Origin: Leptobrachium leishanense
Lineage: Eukaryota; Chordata; Amphibia; Anura; Megophryidae
Assembly (NCBI GenBank): GCA_009667805.1
Contig: CM019063.1
Location: forward strand, 408,648,959 to 408,712,958
Length of the DNA: 64,000 nucleotides
Direction of reading: 5' to 3'
Part shown: one piece after another, positions 36,430 through 48,300 of the stretch
How positions within the stretch are numbered: the first letter of the stretch is position 1
How the letters are laid out: each line of letters opens with the position of its first letter
Program-made: the position numbers and the translations under genes
The notes under the pieces: generated by a model
Databases searched by the model: none
What the model was told of the DNA's origin: nothing
The model's input: the letters and a program-made list of their open reading frames with translations, nothing else

Positions 36430-36640
36430 ATGGTGCTGTTCATTGTGATTTGGTGGCAGTGAAATTCCCCAAACAGAAGTAATGGTTAATTTAGTCAGAG
36501 AACACCGAGCAACACCGAAATGTCAGTGAAATGCCATGATTTTCAGTGGTTTCATTCAACAGGCTTAAACAGGCGAATCCTATAGGCTTCAATGTAAAAA
36601 AATTCTGAATTCTCAATTATTTTAAAAAGACGAGGCTTTT
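36430..36640 (+). mobile_element. hAT-like MITE fragment (family of 109-987)
   Basis: Shares GTCAGAGAACACCGAGCA, TTCAGTGGTTTCATTCAACA and CCTATAGGCTTCAATG with the reference copy. The ends are missing. Confidence 0.6.
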
Positions 36641-36832
36641 TTTCTTTGCTGAACTTTTTTTTCCCCCCAAATGTAGAGGGATTCTGTGCTGCGGAGAGAA
36701 AAATTAAATATAACATAACTTCTATTCCTGCATAAAGCAAACGACAACCAGGACGACAAAATTGAAATTAAAGTCTCAGTAACCTTTGACAACAAATTAG
36801 GTATCACAGTGAACACAAGGGGCTGACTCAAT

Positions 36833-37569
36833 GGGCTCTATTAAATACTTTGCGCAAACGTTAACGGGTGCGCAAAAATGCATTAACGCGAGGGGAAAAA
36901 CCCTTTGCACAGAACATCGTATTACAATGTCCGCGCAAAAAATGCGCGTTAACGTCTACCGCTGGTGAACCTGCGCAAACCCTTTGCGAGCCTAATGTAC
37001 ATTGCGCGTCATATACTCAACATTGTGAGCGCAAATGTGTTTGTGCGCTGGTATGCAGATGGTATTACAATCTATGCGCACATTTTAACGGACAACGTTT
37101 GCGCCCATAATTTTAACGTCTTTTAAAAGCTGGTGTTAATGGCAAATCTGAACGTCCTGGCCGAAACCAAATACACCAGCCCAAAAAATAAAAATACAGA
37201 AAAGTATAGTTACACATTCTACGCATACCCAAACAATAAAATTGATAGGTTGTGCGTGTTTTTATTATTGCTGCAGCATATATATTCAGATTGATTTTGA
37301 CAGGCGCAAAAATTTATCGGGAGACAATTGTAGTTCTTAATTCAGATTGGCTGAATCGCGTGAAAAAACAGTCCACCCACTGATTTCTGCACGCTGCGTT
37401 AATGCGCGTGTGTTTTTGCGCGTCTTTTTTACGCGCGCTATTTTTGACGGATGAAAAAATGCACTTGGATTGTAATACCAGCGTTAATTTACGCACGTTA
37501 ACGTTTAACGCTGCGCGCAAAAAAATAGCGCTGCGCATGCACTTTCGTGCAAAGCTGTTAATAGAGCCC
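36833..37569. mobile_element. GGGCCC-type MITE, strongly palindromic
   Basis: Left GGGCTCTATTAA, right TTAATAGAGCCC, 3-bp duplication AAT (36830-36832 and 37570-37572). The interior is dense in GCGCAAA, GTTAACG and TGCGCG words that pair across the centre. Confidence 0.82.
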
Positions 37570-37572
37570 AAT

Positions 37573-38390
37573 GTGTCTGGCATGAAAAGGAATATGGCCT
37601 ACAATGGTCCATATATGCAAGCAGGTAACACTGCAGAAAGCTCCTGGGTACCCACACACTTCTAACCTACTTAAGCTAATAGAGCAGAGAAGCGGACCTT
37701 TGTGGGTCCGCAATAACAGGAAAGAGACAGAAAGACTCCAAACTGGAGTATGATTGCAACATAAAGAGTATCTTGGTATAGTAGAATAGAGTAGATCACC
37801 AGTTAGCCAGCGCTGGTGGGAGTGCTCCAAACCAGCATATACAGAGCTGCAGCAATTAGGATGACAAAAAGGCTACCAGAGAACAGCAAAATAAAAATTA
37901 TTAAAATTGCAAAATCATTCACTCCATTACTCTACATGTTTTGCCATAAAGATTGGCGTCACCAGGATCAGTGAGCCAGGCTTATCGGCTTTTTCCGACG
38001 GCTGGTTTGCACTGTGTTCGGCGGCTCGGTACCTTTTTCCGGATGTGTTCAGCATGTCTTTTTTGCAGCGGTTCAATTGATCCGATACTTCGGATAGTGT
38101 CGGATGTGTTTTTCGGCGGGTTTTCGACAGGAGTTCGGCGGGTTTTGTGTTTTTTTTTTTGTGGTGAATCCCCTAAAGAACCAGGGTTCTGAGAAGTGAG
38201 GGAGAATGTATCCTCACGATAGAACCACTGTAACTATCAAGAGAGGCGACTTGACTGTGAACATTGTTCTTGACTGGTCCCACATGTCAATGCCCAATTT
38301 AGTAGCCAGGAATAATATTTTTTTTGATATAGCATTCTAACATGACGTATTTTGAATCTGCCGGTTTGCAGAAAATATTAATATATATAT
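37573..38390. other. Intron stretch with a hAT-MITE scrap
   Basis: 37966-38190 shares GGCTTATCGGCTTTTTCC, TTCGGCGG and TTTTCGGCGGG words with the AAGGGGTTATTC MITE family. No ends. Confidence 0.45.
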
Positions 38391-38391
38391 A

Positions 38392-39717
38392 CAGGGTGAG
38401 CCAGTCAAACCTGCATTTTTGAAATGACTGTAAAAAATAAACGGATGGATATTTCAAAATTTTATTGTTGCTATCTTAATGTACATTAAAAAGCATTTAA
38501 GAAACAACATTCACTGTTTAAAAATAACTCCAGTAAGATGGTGTCCTTCCCGATTGAGACATTCTTGTAGGCGATTTCTGAAACAGCCCATCGCATCACG
38601 GAGCATACGCTGAAGAATTCTCTCGATTTCCAACCGGATTCTCCTCTTCAGTTCCCCAAGCGTTGGAGGTCGTTGTTCAAAGACTTTACTCTTCAGGTAC
38701 CCCCACAAGAAAAAATCGCACACTGTGAGGTCGGGCGATCGGGGAGGCCAAGAAATTGCTCCATTTCGGGATATCACCCGATTTGGAAAAACATTGTTGA
38801 GAACATTCATGCTCACACGGGCTGTATGACTTGTGGCACCGTCTTGCTGGAATAAGGTTTCATTGTTCATTCCATGTTGACGAAGCTGAGGAATGAAGAA
38901 CGAATGCAACATTTCCGAATAGCGTTGTGCATTCACAGTAACTGCTTGCTCCCTGTCATTTTCAAAAAAATACGGGCCTATGATTCCCAATGAGGACATT
39001 GCGCACCAAACTGTTACCTTGCTTGAATGGAGTGGTGTTTGATGGAGTTGTTGAGGGTTTTCATCACTCCAATATCGGAAATTTTGTTTATCCACAAAAC
39101 CGGAGATATGGAAATGTGCCTCATCGCTCATCCACAGGTTGTGAGCAAGGTCCTCGTTTTCATCAAACATGTCCAACAACGTTTGACAAAAACGCCGTCG
39201 AGCTGCAAAATCGTTTTCATTCATTGCCTGAACAACCTGAATTTTGTATGGGTGATGGTGTAAATCTAACCTCAAGATTCTTTGGACGCTCGTGTTTGCC
39301 ATGCCAAGCGCAGCACTCTGTCGACGCGCCGATCTCTGAGGGCTTCTTTCCACAGCAACTCTCACGCAGTCAATATTCACGGGAGTTCGCACTGATCTTG
39401 CACTGCCACCCCTTCTGCTTCTCGTTTCACCAATTGCTTCAAAGTTTGTCACCCACAATTTGATTGAATTAACAGACGGCACTGGCTTATTTCGATTAAT
39501 TTGAAAATTCTTCCGGAAACGACGCTGAGCGGCTGCATAACTACCACTTTGGTAAAACGCTTTCACAGCGAATGAACGTTGTTGTTTAGACCACTGCTCC
39601 ATGACGACTGAAATGCTTAGTTGTGGGGGACACAATGGTAACCTTGCTAACTCGCTCCGCCCACTTTCACGGCTCTCCCGCCCTTTTCAAAAATGCAGGT
39701 TTGACTGGCTCACCCTG
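38392..39717 (-). mobile_element. Mariner-type transposon, intact, DD41D
   Basis: 1326 bp with identical 33-bp inverted ends (38392-38424 and 39685-39717, beginning CAGGGTGAGCCAGTCAAACC), inserted at TA. One uninterrupted transposase frame on the minus strand fills most of the element. Identical ends and an open frame mark it as the youngest transposon copy in the window. It sits in a TA-rich stretch in the long INPP4B intron before the terminal exons. Confidence 0.95.
38511..39602 (-). CDS. Mariner-type transposase, DD41D, intact
   Basis: 363 residues from the Met of MEQWSKQQRSFAVKAFY; an upstream in-frame Met would add 11 residues, but the MEQW start fits the family. An N-terminal helix-turn-helix pair covers about residues 1-120 (SVNSIKLWVTNFEAIG, then RSARRQSAALGMANTSVQRI). 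The catalytic core follows: MSDEAHFHISG (Asp160), LFQQDGATSHTAR (Asp254) and SPDLTVCDFFLWGYLKS (Asp296). Asp254 to Asp296 have 41 residues between them, hence DD41D and not the DD34D of classical mariner or DD34E of Tc1. WSDENPQQLH, KVTVWCAMSS and GPYFFE are typical of a transposase group that I know mainly from arthropods. It cuts at TA by a DDE/D mechanism. All catalytic residues are present with no stop or frameshift. It is most likely functional or recently so. Confidence 0.93.
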   Translation of the reverse strand: MEQWSKQQRSFAVKAFYQSGSYAAAQRRFRKNFQINRNKPVPSVNSIKLWVTNFEAIGETRSRRGGSARSVRTPVNIDCVRVAVERSPQRSARRQSAALGMANTSVQRILRLDLHHHPYKIQVVQAMNENDFAARRRFCQTLLDMFDENEDLAHNLWMSDEAHFHISGFVDKQNFRYWSDENPQQLHQTPLHSSKVTVWCAMSSLGIIGPYFFENDREQAVTVNAQRYSEMLHSFFIPQLRQHGMNNETLFQQDGATSHTARVSMNVLNNVFPNRVISRNGAISWPPRSPDLTVCDFFLWGYLKSKVFEQRPPTLGELKRRIRLEIERILQRMLRDAMGCFRNRLQECLNREGHHLTGVIFKQ

Positions 39718-39719
39718 TA

Positions 39720-40077
39720 TATATATATAATTTGCCTGGGTCCTATTATAAAAGATGACTTAATATCACGTTTAAACATGATTAGCACAAAATGGCGAAA
39801 ATTAGCTCAGCATACTGGAGTGAAATGGCTTGGAAAGAAGGGGGTGAAATCTGTTTAAATTATATTTGAAACCATATTACATTTTATGGGTAATATGGAT
39901 ATGTGCAAATCAATGCATAAGCATTGTAAGCAATTCAGAATGTAATAGATTTAATCTGATCTATCTATAACATTGAAGAGGGAATGGAAATGGATACTTC
40001 CCTCATCCATTGCTTTTGTAGATCTCTTTACAAACAAACCTTTATTACATCATTTGCATGATTGCATGATTTGCATA
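39720..40077. other. Intron stretch, unassigned
   Basis: AT-rich sequence between the mariner element and the L2-type LINE. Nothing recognised. Confidence 0.55.
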
Positions 40078-41230
40078 TTTATTTATTTATTTATAAAGGA
40101 TCTTACCAGGAAGGATACATTGAGATTTCTCTCGTTTTCAAGTATGTCCTGGGTTCAAGAACATTAAAATGTTACAGTTGTTACAGAAATACAAAGTATT
40201 ACAATCAATGCAAGATATTAAAAAAACAACACAAATATACAGATTAACAGAAAATAAATATGTAAGAAATAGTCATTATGTTACATGTTTACAGGTGCAT
40301 TCCGTATTGAGGTATGTTAATAGGGAGCTCTTAAGGGATTTTAGACTGGGGGAAGATTTGATGGCGTCTGGGAGGTTATTCCATAACTGCGGTGCTCTGT
40401 AGGAAAATGAGGATCGAGCCACTTTCTTTTTGTGCTGTGGTATTGCAAGTAAGGTGCTGGTCCTGGATCAAAGGTTATAAGATGAGGGAATTGCTGGAGG
40501 AAGCAGTCTATTCAGGTAGGGTGGCATCTTCCCAGAAAAGCTCTTAAACACAAGGTTGGAAAGGTGAAGGGTACGTTTAGACTCCAGCGACGGCCAGTTT
40601 AGCTCTTTTAACGTGTCACAATGGTGGGTCTTGTAGCTACATTGTAGCGCAAAGTGGCAGCATGAGTTCTACAATGTGGTAAGTTTCTGAAGGTGTGTTT
40701 GCGGGGCGGCTGCATACACTACATCCTGTATTCAATAGCCGGCATAAGCATTTGTTGTACAATTTGCTTTCTTACCGTGGGGTTCAGGCAGGATTTATTT
40801 CTGTACAGGGCACCTAGTTTGGGGTAAAGTTTAGATCAGAGTTTTTTGATGTGGGGGCCAAAGGATAGATTTGGGTCTAACCACATACCTAGATATTTGA
40901 GAGAAGTGACTGTGGTCAGCCATTTGATTTTGTCCTGACATGAAGATGGGGATTTTGCAATTTATGTAGTTTAGGTGCTGTTCCAAAGAGCATCGTTACA
41001 GTTTTGTCAGTATTTATAAAAAGTTTGTTGTGTTTGATCCACTTTTCTACCTCTGTGAATTGTTCTTGCAACACGGCCTCCAGCTGTGGGAGTAGTTGTG
41101 CTCTCGTATTGCTGCACAGTAAAAGGATTGTGTGTAGGTTGCTACGACATTTCGAAAAGCTTGTAAAAAAGCAAATAATTGGTGCATTTTTCTCACATAT
41201 CTTTATTATTTGTGTTATTATTTGCAAGCT
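40078..41230 (-). mobile_element. L2-type LINE relic, 5'-truncated
   Basis: Minus orientation. The 3' end at 40078-40150 reads, on the minus strand, TGTATCCTTCCTGGTAAGAT then TAAATAAATAAATA. It shares this tail with the SINE at 30981. The peptide at 40916-41227 (LEAVLQEQFTEVEKWIKHN, then LFINTDKTVTMLFGTAPK) resembles the region just after the reverse transcriptase active site in L2-clade LINEs. Degenerate, no open frame over the rest. Confidence 0.7.
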
Positions 41231-43425
41231 ATTTTGCTGAAAATATCATTGTCATAGGCGCGTGCAGAGTGGCGCATAGAGAAGCAAGGGTTAATCTATT
41301 CAGAGAACACCGAGTGGCGCCAGCTAGTTGAATTGGTATTGTTTGCCTACTTTTTAAGACCCTAGCTATACGTTTTTGGGTGTTCTTATAAAATGTCTTA
41401 ATAGTGTAGGGTTTGAACACAGATTAAAATGCAAGAAACTGGACATCCTGGAGAAGAGTCAGCTGATAATTTCAGCTGTGAGCAGTTTTCTGATCAAGGG
41501 CAGAAATGTAAATATGTCCTGATATTACACTGAAGCCAACATTAATAACTATGTTGGTTAGGAAGAGAGGACATGTACGGAGGAATCAGATCCTAAAACA
41601 TGAATTCCAAACCGTTAAACACTTCAAAAACTGACATTTTAGGAGAGCTCTCATGCTTCTCAGATATGGTTAGTGGTGGTGCCATCCCTGCGCTGGATGA
41701 GCCAAGAAGTCATTATGGATCAACATTGACAACACACAGAGACTGGAAGGCAGCATCTTTCACTGAGGTCTCTCTGCAAGTACCAAGCTAAACCAACTGC
41801 ATCCAGCCTGCACAGACTATAGGCCTGCGACTGGTGCCATATTTGAAGCCTTTATGCCTTACCTCAGCCTCTGCAGGATATCTCCACTATTTTTGTAATA
41901 CAGGTATTCTGAAACTGGAGAATTTCCAAATCCAGAGGCTCGTATTGTGGTGTTTAGATAAGGGGTGCTCAGACTGTGGTTTGAAATACATTGATAGGGA
42001 TCTTTAAATCTATTTTTTTGATCTATTTATTGATTTTTTTTTTAATGGTATGTTATTCAATATTTTTTCATATTTCGTTGCACCTTCTATTTTAAAATTG
42101 GCTACCCTAATCACATATTTGTTGGTTTACAGAAAATTCTATTGCTGCACAGGTGAATACATTCATTCCAATAGTTTTACGCTTTTTGAAGGCTGGCTAC
42201 GCAGGTTGAATATTTTTTTTTCTTGGTCTGGCCTATTTTATTTGGTCCGTTACCTTTTTCTAATGTTAAATAAAAGGAATATGTTTCTAGTGAAACGCTG
42301 CATATTTAATTGTCTGGGCATATAGTTATCCCTTTCTAACATTTTAGCCAGAACACTAAGTTCTCTCGGTCTATGCTAGAAGAAAGTTATAAAGCTACAT
42401 AATGACACTTCTTAAATAAACCCATCTTCGTTCAGCCCTAGCAAGAAGTGTTTCTTGGCAATTAAAGGTATTTTTTCAGCTTTTGAATTTCATTTGAATG
42501 TATAAGTTTTATTTTCCCTCTGCAAGTCTCCAAAAGTTGTAATCATGCAAAGCCTTATTCGGGATAATAAAAAAAATCATTTGTTAGGCCTCTTAGGGGA
42601 AATAATGATCTGTCCTGTGACTCACAGCAGGCATGCAGATCGATATAATTATAATGAAATGCTGTGAATGATAGCAAAAGCTGAATCAGCAGATTCTGCT
42701 ACCTGTGCATGACAGAACAGTAGGGAACAAATGTTGCTTGCAGCATGGTGCTGTATTACACTATAGTTTCTGCCAAAGAGGGAAATGGTCCAAAATTCTC
42801 ATATATTTTCTAGATCCTAAAACGGTTTCTGAACAGAAGACTGGCATTGAAAATTATACGTTAGAGATGCAGTTGTGTCTAATAAATTACGCTGCATTTA
42901 TGAATTTGTTATATTGCAGGGGAGAAGGCACAATTCATTATTTAAATCATTATCAATTATTTTCAAAAATGTGATCAAATGCTCTCCTGCTGACACTGTG
43001 TTTAAACCATCCAGACTATTTATGCTTTCCAATCAGAGACATTTTATCACAGTATTTAATTAACAGGTTGAAAAAATTTGACTTCAAACTACGCAATAAT
43101 GTACCAACATTTTATTTCTGTGAAGTGTTTTGGATAGCAGAATATATTCACACAGATAAACAGTTGTATTTTTGTTGCTTTGAACGCCCAACTAACAAGT
43201 GAAATCCTTGATTTAATTCCTTTTATATAAGCATTTTAAAATGATTACAGTTTGTTATAAAAACATCAAATGATTTCTCAATGAAAATTACCATATTCCC
43301 CTAGTCTTTAATTGCAGTACTGTAAATAGATCATTTCAGTTTATTCTACGATTATTCATTTGAAAATGCTTATCCAAAGGAATTGGATAAAGGCGTTAAT
43401 TTTAAGTTTGCATCAGTGTCATATT
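41231..43425. other. Intron stretch, mostly unassigned
   Basis: 41271-41330 carries a scrap of the hAT MITE family (AGCAAGGGTTAATCTATTCA, GAGAACACCGAG). The remainder is AT-rich with no recognised element, exon or RNA gene. Confidence 0.5.
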
Positions 43426-43479
43426 TTATATATATATATATGTACAAACAATAAAAGTGGTGTAGCGATAGCAATGTTC

Positions 43480-43830
43480 CTGTTCTTCAATCGTGGGGAT
43501 AAATGCCCAAGATGTTCAGAGTGATCTTCTCTTTTTTGGATGACCTCAAAAAACCAGAAAACACATCATAGTGCGACCCGTGAGATATGTTCAAATAAGA
43601 CCCAAATGTTGTCACGCTCACGTGAAACCGAGCCCTCCTGGCTCTGGATGATGTGCTGGCTGAGGAAGCCACTGATAACATATCAACAGGTGAAATGCGT
43701 TCTGGTTATTATTAGTTTTCTTTTTTTGTACTTTTTGATGTTTTATTAAATATCTGTTGTTCAATCAAATTGATTGGGTTTTCTTGGAAGTTGTACCCCA
43801 TAAATAACCACTGGGCGCACTGAGGTCCCA
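43480..43830 (+). mobile_element. Possible Penelope-like 3' end with hammerhead-like core
   Basis: CTGAGGA at 43660-43666 and GAAA at 43692-43695 enclose a segment able to fold (GCC...GGT and TGATA...TATCA pairs), as in helix II of a hammerhead ribozyme. Text of the type GGCTGAGGAAGCC ... GTGAAATGCGT is common at the 3' ends of Penelope-like retroelements. No protein frame remains. Confidence 0.4.
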
Positions 43831-44035
43831 TATATTGTGAGTATATTTTCTCCATACTTTATCCTGGTACCACTGCAGTCTATGCTATGCCCTCCACCTT
43901 TTATGTTAAAGGTTCAAGACACAGAACATCAGAAGGGCAAGTGGGTGGCCAGTTAACTACCCAGAGGCACATCATCCAGAGTCAGGAGGGCTCTGTTTCA
44001 TGTGAGTGTGACGTAAAATGGAATTTATACAATAT

Positions 44036-44212
44036 CAGGGTTATTCAGAGAAAGGTGAAACTTTTGGAAAGTGAAAATTCTAGGTCAAAATAGCCGATTT
44101 GGAAAGAGATATAAATGGGAGAATTTTTCTGGTTTGGCTATTTTGACCTAGAATTTTCACTTCTTCAAAGGTTCTCCAGAGTTTCACTTTGGAATAACCC
44201 TGTATGTGTTAT
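44036..44212. mobile_element. Palindromic hAT-like MITE, copy 2
   Basis: CAGGGTTATTCAGAGAAAGG ... GGAATAACCCTG. The core AAAATTCTAGGTCAAAATAG and AGCCGATTTGGAAAG is shared with 5541-5720. No clear target duplication. Confidence 0.75.
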
Positions 44213-44398
44213 CCACATTTGGTTCTATTCTGACCATCTAAATAGTAATAGAAAGCTGTTAAAGGGAATAAATGTTGCAAGTTGATAACTCTGAACAACT
44301 TCCTATTACTAACTCTAATACAAGCAAGCCATGATATATTATTATTGTAAAAAAGGGAGCTGCTAACATACACTGCTTGGCTAAAAAAAAGTCACACT

Positions 44399-44795
44399 CT
44401 AACATTTGGTTGGACCACCTGTTGCTTTGATTACAGAATGTATTTCCTTTGGCATTGTTTCCGCAAGCTTACGTAATGTCACAACATTTATTTCCGTCCA
44501 GAGCCGCATTAATTTCTTACCAAGATCTTGTATTGATGATGGGAGAGTTGGACTACTGTGTAAAGTCTTCTCCAGCAGAAGATTCTCAATAGGGTTAAGT
44601 CTGGACTCTGTAGTGGCCAATCCATGTTTGAAAATTATGTCTCATGCTCCCTGAACCACTCTTGCATAATTTGAGCCTGATGAACCCTGGCATTGTCATC
44701 TCGGAATATGCCCGTGCCATCAGGGATGAAAAATCCATTGATGGAAAACCTGCTCATTCAGTATATTGAGGTAGTCGGCTGACTTCATTTTTGGG
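44399..44795 (-). pseudogene. Tc1 transposase C-terminal relic
   Basis: Minus strand. [18 protein letters not shown] (second catalytic Asp region), then an in-frame stop, then RLNPIENLLLEK (the DLNPIENLW region with the catalytic Glu), LMRLWTEINVVTLRKL and MPKEIHSVIKATGGPTKC to the C-terminus. Upstream parts are absent. Dead. Confidence 0.75.
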
Positions 44796-44803
44796 GCACT
44801 TAA

Positions 44804-46024
44804 CCCCTTAAGGACCCCTGACGTACCCTGTACGTCCTGTCCACAGGTCTCCCTTAGACCCGCGGACGTACAGGGTACGTCAGCGGCGCCTAATCCCCCT
44901 CCCGCCTGATACTCGCCTCCCTCGCTGGATCCCTCGGCGATTTGGCAGGGAGGAAGCCTGCCCATGTGATTTACATGGGCAGGCGAGGCTGATGACGTCG
45001 CCACGCTGCGTGGTGATGTCATCAGCAGGCGTCCCCATGCAAAGCAATGGAGGGGAGGGGGGGGCTCCTTTGGAGCCCTCTATCTCCCCAAACATTGCAG
45101 CTAGGGAGATGCTTTTTACACCGCTGAAAAGGGGAGTGTCTCCCCTTTTCAGCGGTGTACAGCATTAACTGTTTTGCCGCCGGATTACGTTTCGGCGCCA
45201 ATTGGCGCCAAAACGTGATTCCAACCTGGAGGGGGGCTGACATCTTGGATGTCAGCCAAGCCTCCAGGTCCCCCCCATCCTCTGACAACCTCACCATATG
45301 TGTGAGAATGTCAGTGGGCCAGTTAACCATCTAGCTGCTATGTAGAGATAAGGGGATCCTAAGGATCCCCATATCTCCCAATCCATGGCAGCTAGATGGT
45401 CATATTTGACATAATTTGAAAGGCCTGATTATGGCCTTTCCATTGATACCAAACATGACCAGGTTTGGTTTTAAATTTTTAAAAAAAATAAAAAAAAATA
45501 ATAATAAAACAATTAAATAAAATAAAAAAAGTTTTTTTTTAAAAAATTTTTTGTCTGGGGGAGGTTTAATTAAATAGGACCCAGGCTTCCATCTAAAAAT
45601 AATTAGCACAAAATGGTCAGAATGAGCGCAGCGCACATAGGTGAACTGTCTCAGCAGTGAAGGGGTTAAAAAGCAAACGCATGTAAAAATTGGGTATTTC
45701 TATTCTCGGGACAAAATTTTGAACCTATTTAGCTGGGGTCTTTTTGGGTGGTTGTAGATTTTGGGGATTAAATTACGAAAAAGTGTGTTTTTACCATTTT
45801 TTCATCATATTTCATATTTTTTTATAGTAAATTATTCGATATGATGGAAATAATGGTATTTCTAGAAAGTCCATTTAATGGCGGGAAAAAGGGTGTATAA
45901 TATGTGTGGGTTAAATAAACGAGTAAGAGGAAAATTTGACCTAAACACTAACAGCGCAGAAACGTAAAAACAGCAGCGGTCACTAAAAGACGGATTTGTG
46001 TAAAACCGTCCGGTCACTAAGGGG
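44804..46024. mobile_element. TTAA-target DNA element (CCCCTTAAGGACC ends), copy 1
   Basis: Left CCCCTTAAGGACC, right GGTCACTAAGGGG, with TTAA on both sides (44800-44803 and 46025-46028). TTAA targets point to piggyBac or Kolobok type. The right third (about 45640-46024) is closely similar to 54720-55117. Within it are GC-rich palindromes (GACGTACCCTGTACGTCC; GGGACGT-type words; CTCCCCTTTTCAGCGGTG). No transposase. Confidence 0.85.
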
Positions 46025-46131
46025 TTAAAGAACCTGTTCATAAAGTTGCAGAGCCTAGACCTGACCAACTGAAGCAACCTCAGATCATAATAGGCTTTTA
46101 AGGAAGGTGGTAACTTTTTTGACCAGGCAAT

Positions 46132-48297
46132 ATATAGCTATAGAGGTGCTGCCTTTGGTATGGTCTCCTTCACAGGACTTCATATGAGCTCACACAAGTG
46201 AGGTCATCAAAGGACAGCAGAAGGTCACGGAGAAATAAATGTGGCCAGGCAGTGGATTGTGTCCCGATGCTTGGCAATTCCATGCATTTTTATCTGACTC
46301 GAAAGTTTCTTGGTCATGTTAATATAACATTATAATGAAACCTTATATTCCAATGTTTTTCACACCATATTTATTTAGATATACTTTATTTTCTTGAAAT
46401 CTGTTCTATGCAAAATGCTAAACTTCTTTCCTAATATTCACATACACTACTTTGCATATCCGAGCTCTATGCTCAACTCCTCCAAATTGTGTCCATTTTT
46501 GTATATCTGGATTTCCCTTTTTTAAAAATAACAATCACAAATAAAAATTGCCTAAGAATCAAACCTAACATTATTAATATGTGTTAAAAAGATTCTAGAC
46601 AGGAATACAGAGCATTACAAGTATTTCTTTTTTAATGTAAGGCAAAATATATTCCTGAACTTAGTTAATCGTATGATTTGCTTAAAGGAACATTCTAGTT
46701 CCTTTCAACTTTTCAGCAAATCAATTTGTGTTAAAACAGGAAATTTAAAACAATCCCTGGCCCGGATCACAACGTCAATGTTAAAGGAAAAAAACAAACG
46801 GAAAACATTTGTGTCAGCTGTTTTCCATTTACAGCTTGCCTTTAAAGTCTCTATTAAGACTGAAGTCACTTTACCAGCAGCTAGATTCATAATGATTTCG
46901 AGTCGTAGGGTGATAACACCAGCAATGGTGTTACCAGCTCCAGGAGTCCATAGAACTCGATGGAAACCAGCGCAATCTAAAGCTATGTACTTATCAACCC
47001 CTTCACTACCAAGTGATTTTCCAAAAATCCACTGCTAGGGACCAAGGAATTTTTGGAAAATTATTTTTAATAATTATATACTGGACTCAGATACTGGATT
47101 TTTGATCCTTTCTGACTTGCTTCTACATCGAGGGTAACCTGCAAGATCTCCATCGCCCCAGAACGGCTTTCTTTAGGTTGTGCCGCACCCCAAACAACCA
47201 GGAGGCGAATACATGTAGGATTATCTATGTAGGATTCCCTGAATGTAAAAGATTTTATTACACTATATATGATCTCCCTCATTTTCTTTGAGGTAAATCG
47301 GGATCTGAAAGACATTTGGGATATCTCCAAAACAAAGCAAGAGAAGTTCTCTATCATCTCCTTTGGGACATTGATTTCCAGGATTTATGAATTGCAGTCA
47401 AGGAACTTTGAGTACTTTTGTGTTAAGATTATTTATAAAACGTATATGATACTGCTTTAGGCAATATTTTGCCATATTATATGACATCGTTTTAAGCAAT
47501 ACTTTGACTTATTATATGTTTCTACATATATTTGTCGTTTATGTGTGCTCTGATCCTTTATTTTTAACACCTTACTGGACGAATAGGTTACGTCAGAACT
47601 GCAGCTAACTGCAGTCTGTCAGCTTGGGAATGCCCAGCTGATTTTAAACTGTTTTATCAGCTTGGTCATTATGCCCACTGGGCTAAAACATTGGGGGAAC
47701 CTTCTGGACTCCAAAAGCAAATTAAATTTTGCGACAAATGAATTTATTTTACAATCATTCAGCAGATCGTTTTGACATGATCTTCGGCTGCTGTTTCTTC
47801 TACCGCTGATCGTGTATACACAATCAGGGTAGTAATGAGGTTAAGCTCCCGAACCAACTCCTGCTTCTGCAGTACAATACTATGTTGGACACAGGAGGGG
47901 CAGCAAGAATTGGGTCTGGACCTTAGCTGGTAAAGAAAAAGCATGCTTATAGATCAGGTGGAAGAAATATGCAAACTTTTTTAAATATATACAACTGATT
48001 AAAGTTATGATATAATGGATGTAAATTATACAACAGCTTCTTTCAACACACTTTTATAGTAAGGGTGACTCTTTGTAGTAGCTATAGTAAGTTTGCTCTG
48101 TGAATGGGTACTAAATAAATTGAAACAAGTCTGTGCAGTTTAGAGCATACACTTTTTCATGTATAGGAAACACTCATAAAGTCACTCTAAATACAATTAC
48201 AATGATGGTTTATTGTTAAACGCATGTATTTATCCATCAGATGCTGACTTCTTGAAAGTCAGTGAGAGAAACTAGATTGCTGTGCACCTCAGAAAAT
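46132..48297. other. Intron stretch, unassigned
   Basis: AT-rich. Around 47560-47700 it has TTTTTAACACCTTACTGGACG text vaguely like the TTAA-element ends. No exon, RNA gene or clear element ends. Confidence 0.45.
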
Positions 48298-48300
48298 ATT

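Larger units (their letters stand above)
44371..46131 (-). mobile_element. Tc1-type relic split by a TTAA element
   Basis: Ends CACTGCTTGGCTAAAA and, at the right, TTTTTTGACCAGGCAATA, at a TA site. A decayed transposase in minus orientation fills the left part. The TTAA element at 44804-46024 interrupts it; the relic resumes at 46025-46131. Confidence 0.8.

Noticed and set aside
38673..39463. Plus-strand open frames opposite the mariner transposase
   Set aside because: Antisense shadows of the intact minus-strand transposase.
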